Positions 7,601 to 17,592 of a DNA stretch of 64,000 nucleotides are shown piece by piece. The stretch's first letter is position 1. Each line of letters opens with the position of its first letter. The notes below the pieces were generated by a model. It saw nothing but the letters and a program-made list of their open reading frames with translations, did not search any database and was not told the DNA's origin. The translations under genes were made by a program, and so were the position numbers. The stretch is from Aquabacterium sp. NJ1 (GTDB taxonomy: Bacteria > Pseudomonadota > Gammaproteobacteria > Burkholderiales > Burkholderiaceae_C), in NCBI RefSeq assembly GCF_000768065.1, contig NZ_JRKM01000001.1:3268001-3332000 (forward strand), read 5' to 3'.

Positions 7601-9247
7601 TCAGCTGCCGCCGTTTTCCTCGCGCATGTCTTCGCGCTGCTGGCGCTGCCAGGTCTTGAGGCGCGACTCCATCACGCTCAACTCGACCACATCGGCCGCA
7701 TTCGGCTGGCGGAAGCGCTTTTGTGCGCCCTGGATGCGGTCGATGGCACCGGGCAGGTCGCCCAGGGCGGCGGCGGCTTCGGCCTCGGCCCGCACGGCGC
7801 GCAGCGGCTCGCCCAGGCGTTGCCACAACTCGCCCAGCACGGCCCAGGCTGCGGCATCGTGCGGGTGCACGCTGACATGGGTCTGCAGCCGCGCGGCCGC
7901 ATCGGCCCAGGCCGATTGCTGTGCGCGCCCTTCAGGCAGGGACAGCGCAATGTGCGCGGCCAGCAGCAACTCGGGACGTGCATCCGCATGCGCCGCGACG
8001 CGGTTGTCGGCCAGTTCGCGGTTGAGCGTGGCCGCGGCTTCAGTAGGTTGGTGCGCAATGAGCTGGTTGTCCACCACCGCCAGCGACAGCACACGTTCCG
8101 CCATGGCCTGCTGGCCCGTGGGCAAGCCCCGCGCCGACTGACGCGCCTGGTTGAGCAGGGCCAGGCCTCGTGTGGCGTCACCACTGCGCTGGGCGGCCAG
8201 GCCGGCGGTGTAGTAGGCGGCCACGGCCTGCAGCGGCGTGGCACCCTTCTTGATATCGGGGTTGGCCAGGTTTTGCAGCGACACGCTGCGGGTGTCCATC
8301 AGCACCTTGGCACGCGCCGCCATCAGCGTGTGCTGGGCCCAGATGGCCGAGTCATGCCCGGGGCTTTGCTCGGTGGCCACGCGCCAGCCGCCCGGGCCCA
8401 GGCGGGCATGCGCCTCGCCAATGCGCTCGGTGGTCAGTGGGTGGGTGCGCAGGTAGGGGTAGCTGCCGTCATCGTTCAGGCGCGAGGCCTGCTGCAGGTG
8501 CTCAAACATCTCGGCCATGCCGGCCTGATCAAAGCCTGCTTCGCCCAGCACGCCAAAGCCCACGCGGTCGGCTTCGCGTTCCATGTCGCGCGAGAAGTTC
8601 AACTGGCCTTGCACCGCCACGGCCTGGCCACCATAGATCATGGCCTGGGCGGCTTGCGGGTTGCGGCTGGCCGCCAGGATGCCCAGCACCATCGAGGCCA
8701 GGCTCACCCACGACTGTTTCGATTGCTGCCCGATCATGCGGGCGATGTGCCGCTGCGTCACGTGGGACAACTCGTGCGCCAGCACCGAGGCCAGCTCATC
8801 GGGCGTGCTGGTCATGGCCAGCAGGCCCAGGTGCACACCGATGTAGCCGCCAGGCAGCGCAAAGGCGTTCACCGTGCGGTCGCGCACCAGGAAGGGCTCC
8901 CAGGCGTGCGAGGCCTCCAGCTCGGGGCCGATCTCGCCGCGCTGCTTGGCGCCGGCGATCAGCCTTGCCCAGACCTGGCCGATGTACTCCAGCACCAGCG
9001 GGTCGTCCACCACATCCGGGTCGCGCAGGATGGAGCGCATGATGCGGTCACCCAGGCGGCGCTCGGCCATCGGCGACAGTTCTTGCGAGGCCGCATCACC
9101 CAGGGCCGGCAAGGGCGACGAGCTGCTGGGCGCGGGGGCGTCCTGCGCATGCACCGACAAGCCCAGGGGCCAGCCCAGCAGGATCAAGGCCGCAATGCGC
9201 CAGCGCGACAGCGTGGCACCGGAGGGTTGTCGAAGGGTCAAGGGCAT
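7601..9247 (-). CDS. Periplasmic M48 zinc metalloprotease with TPR domain (BepA-like)
   Basis: This 548-residue protein resembles BepA/YfgC, which controls the quality of outer-membrane proteins in the periplasm. It has a signal peptide (residues about 1-33 ending VHAQ), an M48 protease domain with the zinc motif HELSH at residues 158-162 and the downstream EADRVGFGVL glutamate, and an Ala-rich helical C-terminal half consistent with TPR repeats. I start it at ATG 9247, where the signal peptide begins; longer in-frame openings reach 9364 but add no signal sequence. It is divergent from moaC. Confidence 0.9.
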   Translation of the reverse strand: MPLTLRQPSGATLSRWRIAALILLGWPLGLSVHAQDAPAPSSSSPLPALGDAASQELSPMAERRLGDRIMRSILRDPDVVDDPLVLEYIGQVWARLIAGAKQRGEIGPELEASHAWEPFLVRDRTVNAFALPGGYIGVHLGLLAMTSTPDELASVLAHELSHVTQRHIARMIGQQSKQSWVSLASMVLGILAASRNPQAAQAMIYGGQAVAVQGQLNFSRDMEREADRVGFGVLGEAGFDQAGMAEMFEHLQQASRLNDDGSYPYLRTHPLTTERIGEAHARLGPGGWRVATEQSPGHDSAIWAQHTLMAARAKVLMDTRSVSLQNLANPDIKKGATPLQAVAAYYTAGLAAQRSGDATRGLALLNQARQSARGLPTGQQAMAERVLSLAVVDNQLIAHQPTEAAATLNRELADNRVAAHADARPELLLAAHIALSLPEGRAQQSAWADAAARLQTHVSVHPHDAAAWAVLGELWQRLGEPLRAVRAEAEAAAALGDLPGAIDRIQGAQKRFRQPNAADVVELSVMESRLKTWQRQQREDMREENGGS

Positions 9248-9378
9248 GAACACAAACCGGGTGAACTGAGTGCGCAGTATGCTGCGAACCATGCGTGCTT
9301 GGACGGCGGAATCACCCACAGGTTCAGGCACTTGAATTTCTTTACCCGCCCTAGCTGGGGGCACATTGGCGATTTTCC

Positions 9379-9858
9379 ATGAGCGAGCTCACCCATTTTG
9401 ATCAACAGGGCCAGGCCCACATGGTGGACGTGTCCGACAAGGCCGCCACGACGCGCGTGGCCGTGGCTCAAGGGCGCATCGTCATGTTGCCCGCGACCTT
9501 GGCCTTGATCGCCGAAGGGCGTGCGGGCAAGGGCGATGTGCTGGGTGTGGCGCGCATCGCGGCCATCCAGGGCGCCAAGCGCACGGCGGACCTGATCCCC
9601 CTGTGCCACCCGCTGGCGCTGTCCAAGGTGGCCGTCGAGTTCGAGCTGGATGAGGCGGCGTCGGCCGTGATCTGCCGCGTGACGGTGCAGACCGTGGGCC
9701 CCACCGGGGTCGAGATGGAGGCCCTGACCGCCGTGCAGGTGGGCCTGCTCACCATCTACGACATGTGCAAGGCCGCTGACCGCGGCATGGTCATGACCGA
9801 TGTTGGCTTGCTGGAGAAGGTGGGCGGCAAGTCCGGGCATTGGGTGCGCCAGCCTTGA
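9379..9858 (+). CDS. moaC: Cyclic pyranopterin monophosphate synthase MoaC
   Basis: This 159-residue enzyme completes the first step of molybdenum-cofactor synthesis, converting the MoaA product to cyclic pyranopterin monophosphate. The family segments [32 protein letters not shown] and the catalytic [10 protein letters not shown] block are present and the length is typical. It stands alone here, with no other moa gene nearby. The start codon ATG 9379 overlaps the divergent upstream region of the M48 protease. It converges with the ligase gene, whose stop lies 13 bases away. Confidence 0.96.
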   Translation: MSELTHFDQQGQAHMVDVSDKAATTRVAVAQGRIVMLPATLALIAEGRAGKGDVLGVARIAAIQGAKRTADLIPLCHPLALSKVAVEFELDEAASAVICRVTVQTVGPTGVEMEALTAVQVGLLTIYDMCKAADRGMVMTDVGLLEKVGGKSGHWVRQP

Positions 9859-9871
9859 TCCCGGTCCGAGC

Positions 9872-11671
9872 TCAAGGCAACAGTTGCTTCCAGGTGTAGC
9901 TCTGCTGCGGCGGTTCGCACTGGAAGGGGGGCTCTTCACCCGGTTCCGGTTGGGTCTTGCACACGGACAGGAACTCGTCACCCAAGGGGTTGCGGAACTC
10001 CTTGAGGCGCTGCACCACATAGCGCCCCTTGTCCACCTGGCCATGCTCGGCCAGTGAGCGGGCATAGGCGGTCATCAGTCGGGCATCCAGCAGGTTGTGC
10101 AGCGTGCGCTTGAAGGCCTCGGGCGGCTTGCTGGGGTCTTCGTCTTCCAGGCTGGTCACGTCCGCGTAGTCGGCCTGGTAGCCCCACCAGGGCATCTTCT
10201 TGCCGAATTCGATGCGCTGGTCCAGCGGGCCGGCGCCGGCTCGGGGTGCGTAGATGTTGACGGCAGCCTGGTAGTCGGCTGCACACCAGACGGCCAGCAA
10301 GGCCATGATCACGCCGCCCGCCAGCATCGACGGGCTGGTGCGGCCAGAGGCGGCGGCTGCCGGCTCACTGCGGGTACCCGATTGCGCGGCCAGCCCGGCA
10401 CCCCATGCAAACGCCGTGGGCAGCAGGAAGTAGCTGTACCAGAGTGGGTACTCCAGCAGGCTGTGCAGGGCCGCGATGGCGACGATCACCGCGCACGCGC
10501 CCACCGTCGAGCGCGTGGGTTGCCCCTGGGCATCGAACTCGTCACGCAGCAGGCCGCTGAACAAGGCCTTGAGGGCCAGCAGGCACAAGGCCAGCAGCAG
10601 CACCGTCAGGGGGATGCCGAACTCCACGGCCCATTGCAGGGGCAGGTTGTGGGTGTGGTCGAAGAAGGCGATCGGACGGGTCGGGAAGGGCGTCAGCGTC
10701 CAGGCCACATTGAACTCGCCATAACCCACGCCCAGCCAGGGGTTGGCCTTGATCATGTCCAGCACATTGGCCCAGATCTTGAAACGCGAGCTGGAGATGT
10801 CGCTCTTGTCATGCAGGCGCGCCTCGGCGGCGAACGTCACGTTCTTGTCTGCGTGCGCCAGGAGCCACATGCCGCCCCAGAACAGCAGGTAGATCAGCGG
10901 GGCGCCCACCAGGGTGATGCGCAGCAGGCGGGGCAGGCGCCGGTCGAGCACGCCCCACAGGGTCAGGAAGGCCATGCCGATCATGCCGGTGCGCGAGGCC
11001 GTCAGTACGATGCCCCAGATGAACAGGGTGATCAGGCCGGAGGCCACCCAGGCCGGCAGCCGCTGGCGTGCGCCCAGCCAGGCCGCGCCACAGCACGAGA
11101 ACACCAGCAGGGTGCTGAAGTGATTGGGTTGGCGCAGGTTGCCCACCGCGCGGCCCGGCATGGTGGGCTCGGCAATCAACAGGCCATCGGCCCAGGCTGG
11201 GTGGAAGGCTTGCACCAGAGCCAGCACCATGCCGACGCAACCGGCTGCCGTCAGGGCGCCAAAAAAGGCCTCCAGGACGGCATCCTGGTCCTGGCTGCTG
11301 GCGCTGCGCCAGCCTGCCCAGAGCACCAGCAGGGCCGCCAGGCTCATGCCGCTGCCCATCATGCCCAGCCCGGCGGGCAGTTGCCCCCACACAAAAGCAG
11401 ACCCCAGCGCCTCTGCGGCCAGGATGAGCAGCACGGCGCTCAGGCAGCGCAGGGCCATGCCGGCAGAGCCCTGTGCACCCGCCCGGGGCAGCCCGGCCAG
11501 CACGGCGACAAACAGCCCCCAGCCCAGCACGGCCAGGGCCTGGTTGTAGAACGTCACAGAGGGCGGCTCGTGGACCGCCAGCAGGGTCGGGGCCAGCACG
11601 GCCAGCAGGCCGAATGACCACCACAGCGGGCGATGGCGAACAGCGGAATCTTCAGAGGCGGGCGTGATCAT
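9872..11671 (-). CDS. PglL/Wzy-type O-oligosaccharyltransferase or O-antigen ligase
   Basis: This roughly 599-residue polytopic membrane protein has about 12 hydrophobic helices, the N-terminal segment HEPPSVTFYNQALAVLGW typical of PglL_A-type pilin glycosylation ligases, a periplasmic loop near WLGVGYGEFNVAW and HTHNLPLQWAVEFG (ligase histidine), and a C-terminal soluble Wzy_C_2-like part. Such enzymes transfer undecaprenyl-linked glycans to pilin or other proteins. The start is uncertain: ATG 11671 fits the first helix, and ATG 11719 is possible. No other glycan-synthesis genes are adjacent, so the acceptor cannot be named. Confidence 0.8.
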   Translation of the reverse strand: MITPASEDSAVRHRPLWWSFGLLAVLAPTLLAVHEPPSVTFYNQALAVLGWGLFVAVLAGLPRAGAQGSAGMALRCLSAVLLILAAEALGSAFVWGQLPAGLGMMGSGMSLAALLVLWAGWRSASSQDQDAVLEAFFGALTAAGCVGMVLALVQAFHPAWADGLLIAEPTMPGRAVGNLRQPNHFSTLLVFSCCGAAWLGARQRLPAWVASGLITLFIWGIVLTASRTGMIGMAFLTLWGVLDRRLPRLLRITLVGAPLIYLLFWGGMWLLAHADKNVTFAAEARLHDKSDISSSRFKIWANVLDMIKANPWLGVGYGEFNVAWTLTPFPTRPIAFFDHTHNLPLQWAVEFGIPLTVLLLALCLLALKALFSGLLRDEFDAQGQPTRSTVGACAVIVAIAALHSLLEYPLWYSYFLLPTAFAWGAGLAAQSGTRSEPAAAASGRTSPSMLAGGVIMALLAVWCAADYQAAVNIYAPRAGAGPLDQRIEFGKKMPWWGYQADYADVTSLEDEDPSKPPEAFKRTLHNLLDARLMTAYARSLAEHGQVDKGRYVVQRLKEFRNPLGDEFLSVCKTQPEPGEEPPFQCEPPQQSYTWKQLLP

Positions 11672-11836
11672 GGCCGCTATTGTCGCGGCAGATCGGGCTG
11701 ACGCCGGCGAGGCGCTCATCCCAAGCTCGCCACAGATGGCCACAGGTCGCCACAATAGGCCCGCCGCAACAAGGTTGAACAAAAGCGTCGACACTGTCGG
11801 GCCGCGTCACCATCTGCCCTCCATCCTGACATCGCC

Positions 11837-13087
11837 ATGAGCTCCAGCGCTTCGACGGCCACCTCCGTGCCCTCCACCCTGATGGTGCGTGAGCGCCTGC
11901 TCCTGTGGAGCCTGGCCGCCGTCAACTTCACGCACATCGTCGACTTCATGGTGATGATGCCCTTGGGCCCGCAACTCACGAAGCTCTTTCATGTGAGCGA
12001 TGCCGAGTTCGGCTTGCTGGTCTCGGCTTACTCGCTGGCCGCCGGCCTGTCGGGCCTGATGGTGTCCATGGTGATCGACCGCTTCGAGCGCAAGCGTGCG
12101 CTGCTGCTGGTGTACGCAGGCTTTGCCGTGGCCACGCTGGCCTGCGGTCTGGCGCCGACTTATGGCGCCTTGTTGGCAGCACGCGTGGCCGCTGGTGTGT
12201 TTGGTGGCGTGCTGGGTGCGCTGGTGCAGACCATCGTGGGTGATGCCGTGCCTTTCGAGCGGCGCGGCCAGGCCATGGGGTTGGTGATGTCGGCGTTTTC
12301 GATGTCCACGGTGGCCGGCGTGCCCCTGTCGCTGTGGCTGGCCAGCCGCTGGGGCTGGCACATGCCGTTTTTTGCCATCGCGGCCGCCTCGGTCGTGGTC
12401 TGGCTGACGGCCTGGCGCTCGGTGCCCTTGCTGCGCAGTCACATGACGGGCGTGTCGGCCCAGCCGCCCATCACGCAACTCAAGCGCGTGCTGGCCGAAC
12501 CCAACCACTGGCGGGCCTTTGCCTTGTCCATGCTGATGCTCTCGGGCAGCTTCAGCATCATCCCTTACATCACGATCTACACGACGGCCAACGTGGGCTT
12601 GAGCCAGGCGCAGGTGCCCTATGTGTACTTTGCAGGCGGCGTGGCCACGCTGTTCACGGCCCGCCTGTGGGGGCGCCTCACCGACCGCTGGGGCAAGGTC
12701 TTCATGTTCCGTGTGATCAGCGTGCTGGCCGTGTTGCCCATGCTGGCCTTGACCCATCTGCCCGTTGTCGCCCTGCCGGTTTTGCTGGTCGTCACCACGG
12801 CATTCTTCGTGTTTGTCTCGGGCCGCATGGTGCCGGGCATGGCCTTGCTGACCGCGGCGCCCGAACCCTCGGTGCGCGGCTCGTTCATGAGCGTCAACGG
12901 GGCCTTGCAATCGGCCGCCATGGGCGTGTCGGCGTGGGTCGGCGGGCTGATGATCTCGCGCACCCCGGATGGCCTGGTGCAAGGCTATGGCCGGGCCGGC
13001 TGGCTGGCGCTGGTGACCACGCTGATCATGGTCTGGTGGGTGGGCCGCCTGCGCCTGCATACACAGCCTGCGGCGGCTCGTGGGTGA
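11837..13087 (+). CDS. Major facilitator superfamily transporter
   Basis: This 416-residue protein has about 12 predicted membrane helices. The MFS loop motif between helices 2 and 3 appears as IDRFERKRALLL (variant of GxxxDRxGRR), and RLTDRWGKVFMF is its counterpart in the second half. It resembles drug:proton antiporter or sugar-efflux-like members with the N-terminus FTHIVDFMVMMPLGPQL. The substrate is not predictable. It is divergent from the ligase gene and is followed by 239 bases containing the hpf upstream region. Confidence 0.88.
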   Translation: MSSSASTATSVPSTLMVRERLLLWSLAAVNFTHIVDFMVMMPLGPQLTKLFHVSDAEFGLLVSAYSLAAGLSGLMVSMVIDRFERKRALLLVYAGFAVATLACGLAPTYGALLAARVAAGVFGGVLGALVQTIVGDAVPFERRGQAMGLVMSAFSMSTVAGVPLSLWLASRWGWHMPFFAIAAASVVVWLTAWRSVPLLRSHMTGVSAQPPITQLKRVLAEPNHWRAFALSMLMLSGSFSIIPYITIYTTANVGLSQAQVPYVYFAGGVATLFTARLWGRLTDRWGKVFMFRVISVLAVLPMLALTHLPVVALPVLLVVTTAFFVFVSGRMVPGMALLTAAPEPSVRGSFMSVNGALQSAAMGVSAWVGGLMISRTPDGLVQGYGRAGWLALVTTLIMVWWVGRLRLHTQPAAARG

Positions 13088-13326
13088 GGGTTTGACAGGG
13101 GTTTTGACCTGTCGCAAGCGATAGCGGGTTTTCTTCACGGCCCCGCCGACCTCCATACAAATACTGAGGCGATGCACTTGTCAGGCCGCGCTGACAGGCG
13201 CACACTGGTCTTCCGGTCGACGGTTTTCAGCAATGAAATCGGTAGTGAAGCCGTACCCAAAAATGGCTTTGCTGCCGGCTCGCCAGCCGGGTGTCTTCAA
13301 CGCTTCTGCTCTCGAAAGGAGGCAGT

Positions 13327-13677
13327 ATGAATTTGACGATCAGTGGCCACCATCTGGAAGTTACCCCTTCGCTACGTGAGTACGTACTCACCAAGTTGGA
13401 TCGAGTGACCCGTCATTTCGATCAAGTCGTGGACGTCAATGTCTTGCTAACCGTTGAAAAGCAAAAGGAAAAGGATCGCCGTCAAAAGGCCGAAGTTACC
13501 GTGCATGTGAAGGGCAAGGACATATTCGTCGAGACATCTCACGAAGATCTGTACGCCGCCATTGATCAACTCATGGACAAACTGGATCGCCAGGTCTGCC
13601 GCCACAAGGATCGCGTGCAGGACCACCATCACGCATCCCACAAGCGCCAGGATTCGTCCTGGGACGCTATTCAATAA
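13327..13677 (+). CDS. hpf: Ribosome hibernation-promoting factor, short HPF
   Basis: This 116-residue protein binds the 30S subunit in stationary phase and promotes 100S ribosome dimers. The family beta-alpha fold ends in the signature [19 protein letters not shown]. The short length and absence of a long-HPF C-terminal domain make it the gammaproteobacterial type. ATG 13327 is preceded by a near-perfect aaaggagg at 13316-13323. It heads the hpf-ptsN-hprK block; in many relatives rpoN precedes it, but an MFS gene occupies that place here. A strong terminator follows at 13759. Confidence 0.95.
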   Translation: MNLTISGHHLEVTPSLREYVLTKLDRVTRHFDQVVDVNVLLTVEKQKEKDRRQKAEVTVHVKGKDIFVETSHEDLYAAIDQLMDKLDRQVCRHKDRVQDHHHASHKRQDSSWDAIQ

Positions 13678-14013
13678 GCACGCGCTGCCGCCGCAAGCCT
13701 CAAACAGCGTGCTTGGTGTGCCTGATTGCGGGTCGCCAGCGCAGGTAGACACCAAGTTAACGGCCCTTCGGGGCCGTTTTTCATGGGCTGATGCGGGCCG
13801 ATCGGGCTAGAGTCGATTTCACCTGGTCATTGGGGTGTTCCGGGGCGTTTTGGGGAATTTGCCTCTTGCTGCGGTGCAGCAAAGGGTGCAGAATCCCTCA
13901 AATCGAGGGTCCATGTGATAAGTCATCACCGTCACACGCTCCCTATAATCCGCCCCTCATCCGTCCCGGGAGCCGGGGTCAAGGTGCTTGCCGTCACCCC
14001 TGCTTGAATCAAG
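13678..14013 (+). promoter_or_regulatory. hpf-ptsN intergenic region with likely ptsN promoter
   Basis: Apart from the hpf terminator, this 336-base gap holds a consensus -10 hexamer TATAAT at 13944-13949, 65 bases before the ptsN start, with no clear -35 element. Nothing else is recognisable; no credible small ORF is seen. Confidence 0.5.
13759..13783 (+). terminator. Rho-independent terminator after hpf
   Basis: An 8-bp GC-rich stem, AACGGCCC/GGGCCGTT, closes a TTCG tetraloop and is followed by a run of T. It lies 80 bases after the hpf stop codon and separates hpf from ptsN. Confidence 0.92.
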
Positions 14014-14484
14014 ATGAATCGACTATCAGCCATCCTTCCCTCCAGCCAGGTGCTGGTGGACGTGGACGCCAGCAGCAAGAAGCGGGTCTTCGAGCATGCT
14101 GGGCTGCTGTTCGAGAATCAGCACGCCATCGCCCGCGCCATCGTGACGGACAACCTGTTTGCCCGAGAGCGCCTGGGCTCGACCGGCCTGGGGCACGGCG
14201 TGGCCATCCCGCACGGCCGCATCAAGGGCTTGAAGAATCCGCTGGCCGCTGTCATCCGACTGAGCCAGCCCATCCCCTTTGACGCGCCGGACGACGAGCC
14301 CGTCAACCTGCTGATCTTCCTGCTGGTGCCCGAAGCGGCCACCCAGCGCCACCTGGAAATCCTGTCCGAAATTGCCGAATTGCTGTCGGACCGGGAGTTG
14401 CGCGAACGCCTCAAAACCGAGGGGGATGCGGCTCAGGTGCACGATTTGATCGAACGTTGGCAGCCCCTGAAGTCTGTAGCCTAG
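14014..14484 (+). CDS. ptsN: PTS IIA-like nitrogen-regulatory protein PtsN
   Basis: This 156-residue EIIA-Ntr protein is the terminal phosphate acceptor of the nitrogen PTS and a regulator of potassium and nitrogen physiology. The phosphorylation site His67 lies in GVAIPHGR, as in the family. The domain spans almost the whole protein. It is followed 58 bases later by hprK, and the two are likely linked in function through HPr. No sugar-transport PTS genes are nearby, consistent with a regulatory role. Confidence 0.95.
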   Translation: MNRLSAILPSSQVLVDVDASSKKRVFEHAGLLFENQHAIARAIVTDNLFARERLGSTGLGHGVAIPHGRIKGLKNPLAAVIRLSQPIPFDAPDDEPVNLLIFLLVPEAATQRHLEILSEIAELLSDRELRERLKTEGDAAQVHDLIERWQPLKSVA

Positions 14485-14542
14485 TCTTTTCGGGCTGGGC
14501 TGGGGCATCATGAGATCCTGTCGTTAACCAAACAGATCACTC

Positions 14543-15505
14543 GTGAGCGTCAAAGATCTCGCCATCATCAGTGCCGAAGCGCTTTTCGAAGCCAACCGCG
14601 GGGCTTTGCGCTGGGAGTGGATCGCCGGGCACGCACACCCTGAACGTCGGTTCGACGAAGAAGCCGTTCAAACCGCGCAGTCCGCCGCCGACCTGGTGGG
14701 CTACCTCAACTACATCCATCCTTACCGCGTCCAGATCGTGGGCCGGCGTGAGGCCGCCTATTTTTCGGGCTCGACGCCGGAGGACCAGGAGCGCCGCATC
14801 CAGCGCATCGTGACGCTGGAGCCGCCCGTGGTGGTGGTGGCCGACGCCCAGGCGCCGTCCGACAAGCTGGTGGCCATGTGCGGCCGCGCCGGCATCCCGC
14901 TGTTTGTGACACAAGAGCCCGCCGGCCACGTCATCGACGTGCTGCGCAGCTACCTGACCCAGCATTTCGCCGAGCGCATCACGCGTCACGGCGTGTTCAT
15001 GGACATCCTCGGCCTGGGCGTGCTGCTGACGGGCGAGTCCGGCCTGGGCAAGAGCGAACTGGGGCTGGAGTTGATTTCACGCGGCCATGGCCTGGTGGCC
15101 GATGATGCCGTGGACCTGTTCCGTGTGTCGCGCACGGCCATCGAAGGCCGTTGCCCCGAGTTGCTGCTCAACCTGCTGGAAGTGCGTGGCATTGGCCTGC
15201 TGGACATCAAGGCCATCTTTGGTGAAACAGCCGTGCGCCGCAAGATGCGCCTCAAGCTCATCGTGCACCTGGTCCGCAAGGAAACCATGGAGCGTGAGTT
15301 CGAGCGCTTGCCCTATGAGCCCCTGTTCGAAGAGGTGATGGGGGTGCCCATCCGCAAGGCGGTGATCGCGGTGGACGCCGGCCGAAACCTGGCCGTGCTG
15401 GTGGAAGCCGCTGTGCGCAACACCGTGCTGCAACTGCGGGGCATCGACACCTACAAGGAATTCATCGACCGCCACCAGCGTGCGATGGAGCGCGGCGGCA
15501 ACTGA
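14543..15505 (+). CDS. hprK: HPr kinase/phosphorylase
   Basis: This 320-residue enzyme phosphorylates HPr on Ser46 and also removes that phosphate. The N-terminal HPrK domain is followed by a kinase domain with Walker A GESGLGKS at residues 164-171 and the family signature [16 protein letters not shown]. The start is GTG 14543. The usual downstream partner rapZ is absent; instead the convergent fur gene ends 24 bases away. Confidence 0.96.
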   Translation: MSVKDLAIISAEALFEANRGALRWEWIAGHAHPERRFDEEAVQTAQSAADLVGYLNYIHPYRVQIVGRREAAYFSGSTPEDQERRIQRIVTLEPPVVVVADAQAPSDKLVAMCGRAGIPLFVTQEPAGHVIDVLRSYLTQHFAERITRHGVFMDILGLGVLLTGESGLGKSELGLELISRGHGLVADDAVDLFRVSRTAIEGRCPELLLNLLEVRGIGLLDIKAIFGETAVRRKMRLKLIVHLVRKETMEREFERLPYEPLFEEVMGVPIRKAVIAVDAGRNLAVLVEAAVRNTVLQLRGIDTYKEFIDRHQRAMERGGN

Positions 15506-15529
15506 GCGTGGCTCGCCGCAGGGCGCCGT

Positions 15530-15976
15530 TCAGCGGCCGGCGGCCTTGCCTGCGCAGCCGTCGCGCTCGCAGATCACGTACAGCGCCAGGGCGTGGTCCT
15601 GCAGCTTGTAGCCACGTTCCTTGGCGATCTCCTGCTGACGGCGCTCGATTTCCGCGTCGTAAAACTCTTCCACCCGGCCGCAGTTCACGCAGACCAGGTG
15701 GTCGTGGTGCTTGCCCTCGTTGAGCTCGAACACGGCCTTGCCGGCCTCATTGCCCGCCTCGAAATGGTTGCGCGACAGGATGCCTGCCTGCTCGAACTGC
15801 ATCAACACACGGTAAACCGTGGCCAGGCCGATGTCGGACCCCTCGTTCAACAGGACCTTGTAGACGTCTTCCGCCGTCATGTGGCGTTGGGCGGCCTGCT
15901 GGAAAACTTCCAGGATCTTGATGCGCGGCAGGGTGGCTTTGAGCCCGCTGCTCTTGAGTTCTTCTGCGTGGGTCAT
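15530..15976 (-). CDS. fur: Ferric uptake regulator Fur
   Basis: This 148-residue metal-responsive repressor has an N-terminal winged helix ([17 protein letters not shown] and [18 protein letters not shown]), the regulatory metal ligands in [11 protein letters not shown] and a second cysteine pair in CERDGC. It should repress iron-acquisition genes when Fe(II) is plentiful, including the 1740-6370 operon that carries a clear Fur box. It is divergent from bamE, a common pairing in Burkholderiales, with 177 bases of shared promoter region. Confidence 0.97.
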   Translation of the reverse strand: MTHAEELKSSGLKATLPRIKILEVFQQAAQRHMTAEDVYKVLLNEGSDIGLATVYRVLMQFEQAGILSRNHFEAGNEAGKAVFELNEGKHHDHLVCVNCGRVEEFYDAEIERRQQEIAKERGYKLQDHALALYVICERDGCAGKAAGR

Positions 15977-16153
15977 GGGTGAGGGCTCCGGCTGCGGAGC
16001 AACCTTGACTGGCCCCCGCTAGAATGCCCAATGATATCGACATGGGCGCGACCTGTGAAATGGCCGGGCCTTGTCGCTGCGTGGCATTCCTGCCGTGCGG
16101 GCCGATTTCCGATTTTCGTCTGCTGACCCGGACACCAACCAAGCTGCTCATCC

Positions 16154-16690
16154 ATGACGCTGAAACCCCTTCGCCGCACTGTGTTCTGGCTGGCCCCTGT
16201 GGCCATGCTGTCGGCCTGCAGCAATTTCTCGCTGAGCAAGCCCGAGACACTCTTCGGCCTGCTGGAGCCCTACAAGGTGGACGTGGTGCAGGGCAATGTG
16301 GTCACGCAGGAAATCATGGCGCAGATCCAGCCGGGCCTGGGCCGCATGCAGGTCAAGGAAATCCTGGGCACGCCCTTGCTGGCCGACCCCTTCCACACGG
16401 ACCGCTGGGACTACGTCTTCACCATCCGCCGCCAGGGTGTGGCCGACCAGCAGCGCCGTGTCAGCGTGTTCTTCAAGAACGACGCGGTGGAGCGTTTTGA
16501 CACCGAACCCCTGCCCAGCGAGCGTGACTTCGTGGCCTCCATCGACAAGCCTGTCAAAGGCAAGGACGTCCAGAACCTGACGCCCGAGCAGATCGCAGCC
16601 CTGCCTGTGCCACCCAAGAGCGAGGTGGTCAAGACGGTGCCCCAAGGTGCCGTGCGCAGCTACCCGCCCCTGGAAGCCGGCAAGCGCTGA
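16154..16690 (+). CDS. bamE: Outer-membrane assembly lipoprotein BamE (SmpA/OmlA)
   Basis: This 178-residue lipoprotein is a subunit of the BAM complex that inserts beta-barrel proteins in the outer membrane. The signal peptide ends in the lipobox LSAC. The SmpA/OmlA domain is visible with [33 protein letters not shown] and [13 protein letters not shown]. The C-terminal extension is Pro/Lys-rich, typical of betaproteobacterial forms. It is divergent from fur and 47 bases upstream of dapB. Confidence 0.95.
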   Translation: MTLKPLRRTVFWLAPVAMLSACSNFSLSKPETLFGLLEPYKVDVVQGNVVTQEIMAQIQPGLGRMQVKEILGTPLLADPFHTDRWDYVFTIRRQGVADQQRRVSVFFKNDAVERFDTEPLPSERDFVASIDKPVKGKDVQNLTPEQIAALPVPPKSEVVKTVPQGAVRSYPPLEAGKR

Positions 16691-16737
16691 GCTGCGTCCC
16701 ACCGGAAGATTCAACCTGTTTACCGAGATTTGACTGC

Positions 16738-17565
16738 ATGAGCACCGCCGCCAACGCCAGCCCCGTTCACCAGATTGCCATTGCCGGCGCCTCCGGCCGC
16801 ATGGGCCGCATGCTGATCGAGGCAGTGCACAACGCCGCCGACGCCCAGCTCGCAGGTGCACTGGACATCGCGGCCAGCCCCGCCATCGGCGCCGACGCCT
16901 CGGCCTTTCTGGGCGCCAACAGCGGCGTGACCATCACCTCTGATTTGCGTGCCGGCCTGAAGAACGCGCGCTACCTGATCGACTTCACCCGCCCCGAAGG
17001 CACGATGGAACACCTGCGCGTGTGCCGTGAACTGGGCGTCAAGATGATCATCGGCACCACCGGTTTCACCGATGCCCAGAAGGCCGAGATCGAGGACGCG
17101 GCACGTGACATCGGCATCATGATGTCGCCTAATATGGCCGTGGGCGTGAACGTGGTCTTCAAGCTGCTGGAGCAGGCCGCCAGGGCGCTCAAGGAAGGCT
17201 ATGACATCGAGATCATCGAAGCCCACCACCGCCACAAGGTGGACGCGCCCAGCGGCACCGCGCTGAAGATGGGCGAGATCGTGGCCGAAGGCGTGGGCCG
17301 CAACCTGCAGGAATGCGCCATCTACGGCCGCGAAGGCGTGACCGGCGAGCGTGCCCCCAGCACCATCGGCTTCGCGACGGTTCGTGGCGGCGACATCGTG
17401 GGTGACCACACCGTGCTGTTTGCCGGCATCGGCGAGCGCATCGAGATCACGCACAAATCCTCCAGCCGCGCCACGTATGCGCAGGGCAGCTTGCGCGCCG
17501 TGCGTTTCCTCGCGAACCAGCCCCATGGCCTGTTCGGCATGGACGACGTGCTGGGCCTGAAGTAA
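16738..17565 (+). CDS. dapB: 4-hydroxy-tetrahydrodipicolinate reductase
   Basis: This 275-residue NAD(P)H-dependent enzyme acts in lysine/diaminopimelate synthesis. The N-terminal dinucleotide-binding motif GASGRMGR and the catalytic signature [15 protein letters not shown] are both present, and the length is typical. It sits between bamE and exbB, an arrangement common in Burkholderiales, and is probably cotranscribed with the exbBD pair that begins 27 bases later. Confidence 0.97.
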   Translation: MSTAANASPVHQIAIAGASGRMGRMLIEAVHNAADAQLAGALDIAASPAIGADASAFLGANSGVTITSDLRAGLKNARYLIDFTRPEGTMEHLRVCRELGVKMIIGTTGFTDAQKAEIEDAARDIGIMMSPNMAVGVNVVFKLLEQAARALKEGYDIEIIEAHHRHKVDAPSGTALKMGEIVAEGVGRNLQECAIYGREGVTGERAPSTIGFATVRGGDIVGDHTVLFAGIGERIEITHKSSSRATYAQGSLRAVRFLANQPHGLFGMDDVLGLK

Positions 17566-17592
17566 TCCACGGTCATTCAACAAGGGCTCGGC

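Noticed and set aside
7721-9382. 553-codon plus-strand open frame opposite the M48 protease
   Set aside because: Shadow of a gene with an intact HELSH zinc motif; composition is His/Gly/Arg-rich without recognisable domains.
10097-11617. 506-codon plus-strand open frame opposite the ligase gene
   Set aside because: Antisense to a multi-helix membrane protein; Gln/Gly/His-rich artefact of codon bias.
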